A stretch of DNA of 64,000 bases from Hyphomicrobiales bacterium (GTDB lineage: Bacteria; Pseudomonadota; Alphaproteobacteria; Rhizobiales; Rhizobiaceae). The stretch is taken from positions 186,001 through 250,000 of the forward strand of contig UBQW01000010.1 of NCBI GenBank assembly GCA_900467745.1, written 5' to 3'. Position numbers and translations under genes: made by a program. Positions within the stretch are counted from its first letter, which is position 1; each line of letters begins with the position of its first letter. Positions 60,232 through 64,000 of the stretch are shown here, in pieces. The notes under the pieces were generated by a model. That model had not been told where the DNA came from, searched no databases, and was given only the letters and a program-made list of their open reading frames with translations.

Positions 60232-62361
60232 TCAGGCGCCGGCCTCGCGGACCAGAACTTTTACAACCTGACGCCAGACGCGGCCGGCAATACTTTCGCC
60301 TTTGCCGTTCAATACAACCACGCCTCGGACGGTCTCCGACAAAGCCTTGCCGGATACCTCGGCGGTAATCGCATACTGTGCCGAAACAGGGCTGAGGCGC
60401 AGACGTTCATGGGCGTTCTGCGGGTGGACTGCGATCTCGCCATGATATTCGGATGTCAGCTGCGGAATATCGATCTCGGAGGCGCCCGCCGAGGCGATTG
60501 AGGTGAGCTGCACCGGTAGTGAAGACTGCGTGAGATCGTCAGGGATGAAGTGGCCGGTGGCGCCGACGTCGAGGCGGCCACGGTCGCCGCCGGACAAAAA
60601 GCCGCGCGCCGCCATGCCGGATGCGCCGGCGATGGTCGCGAGCTGGTCCTTCCGGCTGATCCAACGGCCGAGATGGACCTGCGGATCGATGTCGATCACG
60701 GTGCCATCGAACGGTGCGCGAACGATGAGCGATGCCTGCCGGCGCGCCAGCCCATCACGCTTGGCCTCGAGCGCGGCCAGTTGCGATTGGAGGATGCCAC
60801 GATCGACGAGGTTTTGCGGATCGGCCAGCACGCGTGCCAGACGGTAGCGCGTCAGTTCGGCCTCGATCTCCGTGGTGCGAAGCTCCTGCTGCAACTCGGG
60901 GCGGACGATTGAAAACAGCACGTCGTTCTTCTTCACGACATCGCCTCGCTTGATCCCGATCGCCTCGATCTTTCCGGGCTCCATCGGGAAAAGCCGCGTG
61001 AACGCGTTGGGATAAAGCGCCGCCGGGGCCGACACGCTCTTGAAGATCGGCAGCGAGAGCAATGCGATAATCGCAAGAAGGATCGCCAGCGAAAGATAGC
61101 TGCGTCTGCTCGTGACAATGTCATGGCGCATGGTCCACCACTCCCGGAGTTCGGACAGGATCGGCCGAAGGATGAAAAAGCCGATCTCGACGGCAAACAG
61201 CATCACGCCCACGATCTTGATTGTGAAGTGATAGACGAGGAGCGCGATGCCGAAATAGAGAAACAGCCGGTAGATCGTCGTGGCGATCGCATAGAGCGTC
61301 ACGATCACGTCGAGCTTCGGACCGAAGCGATCGGGCCGTTCCTCGCCGGTGTTGAACAAGAGATGGCGGATCCGCCAACGTAGATGCCGAAAGGCGCGGG
61401 GCTGCAGGTTTTCGACACCGAGGAGATCGGCGAAGATGTAATAGCCGTCGAAGCGCATGAACGGATTGAGGTTGACGATCAGGCTCAGCACCCAGCCGGT
61501 CGCCGCAAGAACGAAGGCTGCGGATCGAAATGGGCCGTCGGGGAGAAACACCCATAGAAGCAGCGCGAAGACGGCGATATGCATCTCGGTGAGCACGCCG
61601 GCCGTATCGATCTTCAGCCGATCGAAGCGCGACTTCAGCCGCCACGCATCACTGACGTCGGTGTAGAGCAGCGGCACCAGCACCATGAAGGCGATACCCA
61701 TGGTGGGAACGCGGCAGCCATGGCGATGCTCGACATAGGCGTGGCCCAATTCGTGCATCGATTTGATGAAGCCAACCGAGATCACAGAGACCGCGATGCC
61801 CTCAAGCGTGAAAATATAGGGAAACGTCCCGGTGAACGCATCCCATTGGCGGGACACCAGATAGAGCCCGAGAATGGCTGCGCATATGGTGAAAGCATGG
61901 AAGGTCGGGCTGAAGAGCCCCGCAATGAAAGGCGCGGTCTTTCGGATGAAGCGGTCCGGCCTGACCAGCGGAATGCGGAAGAAGAGGTAATTGTGGATCA
62001 GCCGCATGAAGAGCGAATGGCGGCGTGTCGCGCTGGCATGAAGCGCGCGCCAGGTCGCGGAGGCTGGTTCGGTCACGAAGAAGCTCGCCTCCAGCATCCG
62101 CATCGCGGCATAGATCTCTTCCTGCTCGGGAAGCCGCCCGAACTGTGCTTGCACCGCCTGGATGAGACCGCGCAGCGAGCGGGCGAAATTCCAGAGCGTC
62201 AGCAGCTGGAACATCTCGAATGTGATGCGGAAGAAGCGATTGCGGACCGGATCGAGCACAATCCAGACCGGCTCGCCGGATAGGCTGGTACCGCCGCGCA
62301 CGATCTGCAGATCCTCGCGCAAGGGCGGCAGCCGGAGATCGGGCGACGGTGATTCGCTCAT
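60232..62361 (-). CDS. M50-like membrane metalloprotease fused to an HlyD/biotinyl-lipoyl-like arm
   Basis: Protein of 709 residues. The N-terminus (about 15-110) resembles a PqqD-like module (VWIVLDPVRNRFFRITFEMFQLL). Residues about 130-420 are a multi-pass membrane part with the zinc motif HELGH at 201-205 and the second M50 motif NPFMRFDGYY near 297. From about 440 there is an HlyD-type adaptor region (FPMEPGKIEAIGIKRGDVVKKND, then a coiled coil and KRDGLARRQASLIVRAPFDGTVIDI). It overlaps the GAF-HlyD gene by 4 bp and is the last gene of the operon. I infer an export or envelope-stress machine; the substrate is unknown. Confidence 0.88.
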   Translation of the reverse strand: MSESPSPDLRLPPLREDLQIVRGGTSLSGEPVWIVLDPVRNRFFRITFEMFQLLTLWNFARSLRGLIQAVQAQFGRLPEQEEIYAAMRMLEASFFVTEPASATWRALHASATRRHSLFMRLIHNYLFFRIPLVRPDRFIRKTAPFIAGLFSPTFHAFTICAAILGLYLVSRQWDAFTGTFPYIFTLEGIAVSVISVGFIKSMHELGHAYVEHRHGCRVPTMGIAFMVLVPLLYTDVSDAWRLKSRFDRLKIDTAGVLTEMHIAVFALLLWVFLPDGPFRSAAFVLAATGWVLSLIVNLNPFMRFDGYYIFADLLGVENLQPRAFRHLRWRIRHLLFNTGEERPDRFGPKLDVIVTLYAIATTIYRLFLYFGIALLVYHFTIKIVGVMLFAVEIGFFILRPILSELREWWTMRHDIVTSRRSYLSLAILLAIIALLSLPIFKSVSAPAALYPNAFTRLFPMEPGKIEAIGIKRGDVVKKNDVLFSIVRPELQQELRTTEIEAELTRYRLARVLADPQNLVDRGILQSQLAALEAKRDGLARRQASLIVRAPFDGTVIDIDPQVHLGRWISRKDQLATIAGASGMAARGFLSGGDRGRLDVGATGHFIPDDLTQSSLPVQLTSIASAGASEIDIPQLTSEYHGEIAVHPQNAHERLRLSPVSAQYAITAEVSGKALSETVRGVVVLNGKGESIAGRVWRQVVKVLVREAGA

Positions 62362-63758
62362 AGACCCAGCCGCTGCCTGATCGCGGCAATCGGCCGCCGG
62401 AACAGATAATAGGCCAGCGGCACCTTCTCGCCGAAGATCTGCGATGTTCCGCGAATGCCGAGACGCAGGCCGCGCTCCGGCACGGCGTCAAATCCGGCAT
62501 AGATGCGATAGGCCAGAACGTTGCCTTCAATCATCTGCGGATCGAAGGATGAGGACAGCGTTTTCGCCGCGACCGGATGCAGCGGATCGGCATCCAGAAA
62601 GGCGCTGACGGCAGCGCCGTTCTCGACCGCGATGGCATCAGCCACCGGCACGTCGATGCGCAGTTGGACGCGCTTGGGGTCGGCCACTTCCATCACGCGC
62701 TCGCCGATCGATACCGGCCGACCGATCCAGTCGCGCTTGTCGGTGAAGATGACCACGCCGTCGGTCTCAGCCTTGACGTTGGTTCGCGCCAGCATGTCGG
62801 ACGCGTAATCGCGCTTGGCCGAGGCGACACTCAACTCGCTTCGAGTGACCGCTAGATCGCGCCGCGCTTCCGGGTCGGCGATCGCGCGCTGGCTGATCTG
62901 CATCAGCTTCGCCTGCGCCACCTTCACGTCCTGTTCAGCGACGCGCAGCTCGTTTCGAAGGGCTGTGTCGGCAAGCCTGAAGAGAGGCTGTCCCTTGACG
63001 ACGGTCGCGTTCGGATTGACGAGGATCTCCTCGATCGCACCATCGAGCGGTGCCGCGACGATCTCCGGCGCCACGGGAACCACCTCGCTCGGCGCCAGCA
63101 CCGTCATGTGCACCGGGATGAACATCGCGGCGATGGCCAGCACAGCGGCGGTTCCGATCAGCGGCTTGATCGGCAGACTGTGCTTCAAGCGTCTTGGTCC
63201 GCTCAGCGCCCGCCACGCGTGGGAATAGGTCTCGGCCAGTCTTTCGGCCAGCAGTAGATCCGCCTCCGGCCATGGCGTCTCTCGCGCCAGCAGCATACCC
63301 GCGAAAATATGGCCGTCGCGCAGTTGAAACGGCACCCAGGCCATAAAGGGGAAGGGATAGCTATCCTGCTCGATCTCGCCGGGTGGGCAATAGGCGGGGA
63401 GGGTGAAGGCCTTGATCTTCGCCAGCCCTGCCTCGCGCGACAGCTGCCTGATCACGCCCTCCACGAAGCGGATGCGCGGCGCGTTTCGATCCACCGCGCC
63501 GATCGAGGACACCGTCTCGACCTTGAAGACGCCCTTGCATACCGACAGCACGAAGATCTGCCTGGCCTTGGTGAGCTTCATCGTCTCGTTGGCGATGAGG
63601 AAGCGCAGTTCGCCAACGCTGTCTGCACGGCGTGCGTCAGCTTCAATCCTGAGCAACAGTTCGTAGGCGTGCTGGGCGGCGGCCGCTGCCGGTGGCTGAA
63701 GCTTGATGGGATCGCTGGCTGGCTTTTCGACACCTTGCATCTGCGTATGCCTACTCAC
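62358..63758 (-). CDS. HlyD-family adaptor with N-terminal GAF-like domain
   Basis: Protein of 466 residues. A cytoplasmic GAF-like part covers about 25-185 (ADSVGELRFLIANETMKLTKARQIFVLSV). One membrane helix is near 200-220 (LIGTAAVLAIAAMFIPVHMTVLAP). The periplasmic adaptor follows: EIVAAPLDGAIEEILVNPNATVVKGQPLF is the lipoyl half motif, a coiled coil lies about 265-330, and RTNVKAETDGVVIFTDKRDWIGRPVSIGERVMEV the second half. It overlaps both neighbours by a few bases. It probably couples an intracellular signal to the transport complex formed with 60232 and 63751. Confidence 0.88.
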   Translation of the reverse strand: MSRHTQMQGVEKPASDPIKLQPPAAAAAQHAYELLLRIEADARRADSVGELRFLIANETMKLTKARQIFVLSVCKGVFKVETVSSIGAVDRNAPRIRFVEGVIRQLSREAGLAKIKAFTLPAYCPPGEIEQDSYPFPFMAWVPFQLRDGHIFAGMLLARETPWPEADLLLAERLAETYSHAWRALSGPRRLKHSLPIKPLIGTAAVLAIAAMFIPVHMTVLAPSEVVPVAPEIVAAPLDGAIEEILVNPNATVVKGQPLFRLADTALRNELRVAEQDVKVAQAKLMQISQRAIADPEARRDLAVTRSELSVASAKRDYASDMLARTNVKAETDGVVIFTDKRDWIGRPVSIGERVMEVADPKRVQLRIDVPVADAIAVENGAAVSAFLDADPLHPVAAKTLSSSFDPQMIEGNVLAYRIYAGFDAVPERGLRLGIRGTSQIFGEKVPLAYYLFRRPIAAIRQRLGL

Positions 63759-64000
63759 TCGGGATTTTGAACACTGTGGGGCCGCTCATCCCCGGCAGGA
63801 CGCCGGTGGCCTGGCCGGAAAAACGCCCGGTCACCTTCACCGTCTGGCTGACCGGATCGACGGTCGCGCCGATGCGGATAATATCGACCGGTAGGGTCTT
63901 GGCCGTCTCGTCGACGCTTAACGAAAATTCTTCGCCTTCCCGCAGCCAGCGCAGCCAGAGCGAAGGCACCAGCACGTCGACCAGCAGGTCGTTGCTGGCG
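63751..64000 (-). CDS. Periplasmic adaptor (HlyD/RND type), C-terminal fragment
   Basis: Runs in from the right edge; 82 codons are visible. The text ETAKTLPVDIIRIGATVDPVSQTVKVTGRFSG and GVLPGMSGPTVF is the beta-barrel/membrane-proximal end of an HlyD or RND adaptor. Its stop overlaps the GAF-HlyD start by 8 bp, so it is the upstream gene of the same operon. The real start lies beyond the window. Confidence 0.8.
   Translation of the reverse strand, partial: ASNDLLVDVLVPSLWLRWLREGEEFSLSVDETAKTLPVDIIRIGATVDPVSQTVKVTGRFSGQATGVLPGMSGPTVFKIPSE

Overview
The window reads as chromosome or chromid DNA of a Rhizobium/Agrobacterium-type alphaproteobacterium. It is GC-rich and densely packed, with many ABC importers, short conserved rhizobial proteins, and GGAAC-N16/17-CGTT boxes typical of the EcfG general stress sigma factor. 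No rRNA, tRNA, insertion sequence, phage gene or CRISPR array was seen.

Layout. 1-250: tail of an NCS2 nucleobase permease and its terminator. 461-8020: a rhamnoside locus with a CUT1 ABC importer, a GH78 alpha-L-rhamnosidase and a divergent LacI regulator. 8131-10083: a Cache-HAMP class III nucleotide cyclase. 10144-13044: a YddA/BclA-like exporter and two small proteins, with two EcfG-type promoters. 13060-17917: the spoVR-yeaH-prkA stress operon. 18199-23024: a membrane PQQ dehydrogenase, a secreted protein of unknown function and a flavin amine oxidase.

23182-30195 is the most unusual region. One gene encodes about 2337 residues made almost wholly of an octapeptide repeated about 280 times, organised in ten-octad and seventeen-octad modules. 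I cannot assign it to a characterised family. After an MscS channel, 32083-40119 holds two divergent operons. One carries a GNAT-like transferase, an acyl/aminoacyl ligase, a PLP decarboxylase, an acyl carrier protein, a GT2 and a polysaccharide deacetylase; the other carries GT4 and GT2 glycosyltransferases. The ligase/decarboxylase/ACP trio looks like the exosortase-A-associated set, but no exosortase or PEP-CTERM protein is present. I infer a pathway that builds a decarboxylated aminoacyl group on the carrier and puts it on a surface glycan.

40266-45909 is a run of housekeeping and stress genes: LLM oxidoreductase, YghU-type GST, LtrA, a Thivi_2564-type peptide, DUF3008, an M19 dipeptidase and an XRE regulator pair. 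45975-49047 is a ProVWX-type betaine importer. 49485-55218 is a second CUT1 sugar importer with a divergent GntR/HutC regulator and a clear palindromic operator. 55249-60133 holds a DUF882 protein, a small secreted protein, a CorC/HlyC-type CBS protein, a diguanylate cyclase and a small hypothetical protein. 60232 to the end is an operon joining an M50-like membrane metalloprotease fused to an HlyD arm, a GAF-HlyD protein and a truncated periplasmic adaptor.

Many genes are on the minus strand in tight operons. Several starts were moved from the longest open frame to an internal codon with a better ribosome binding site, and the entries say so.
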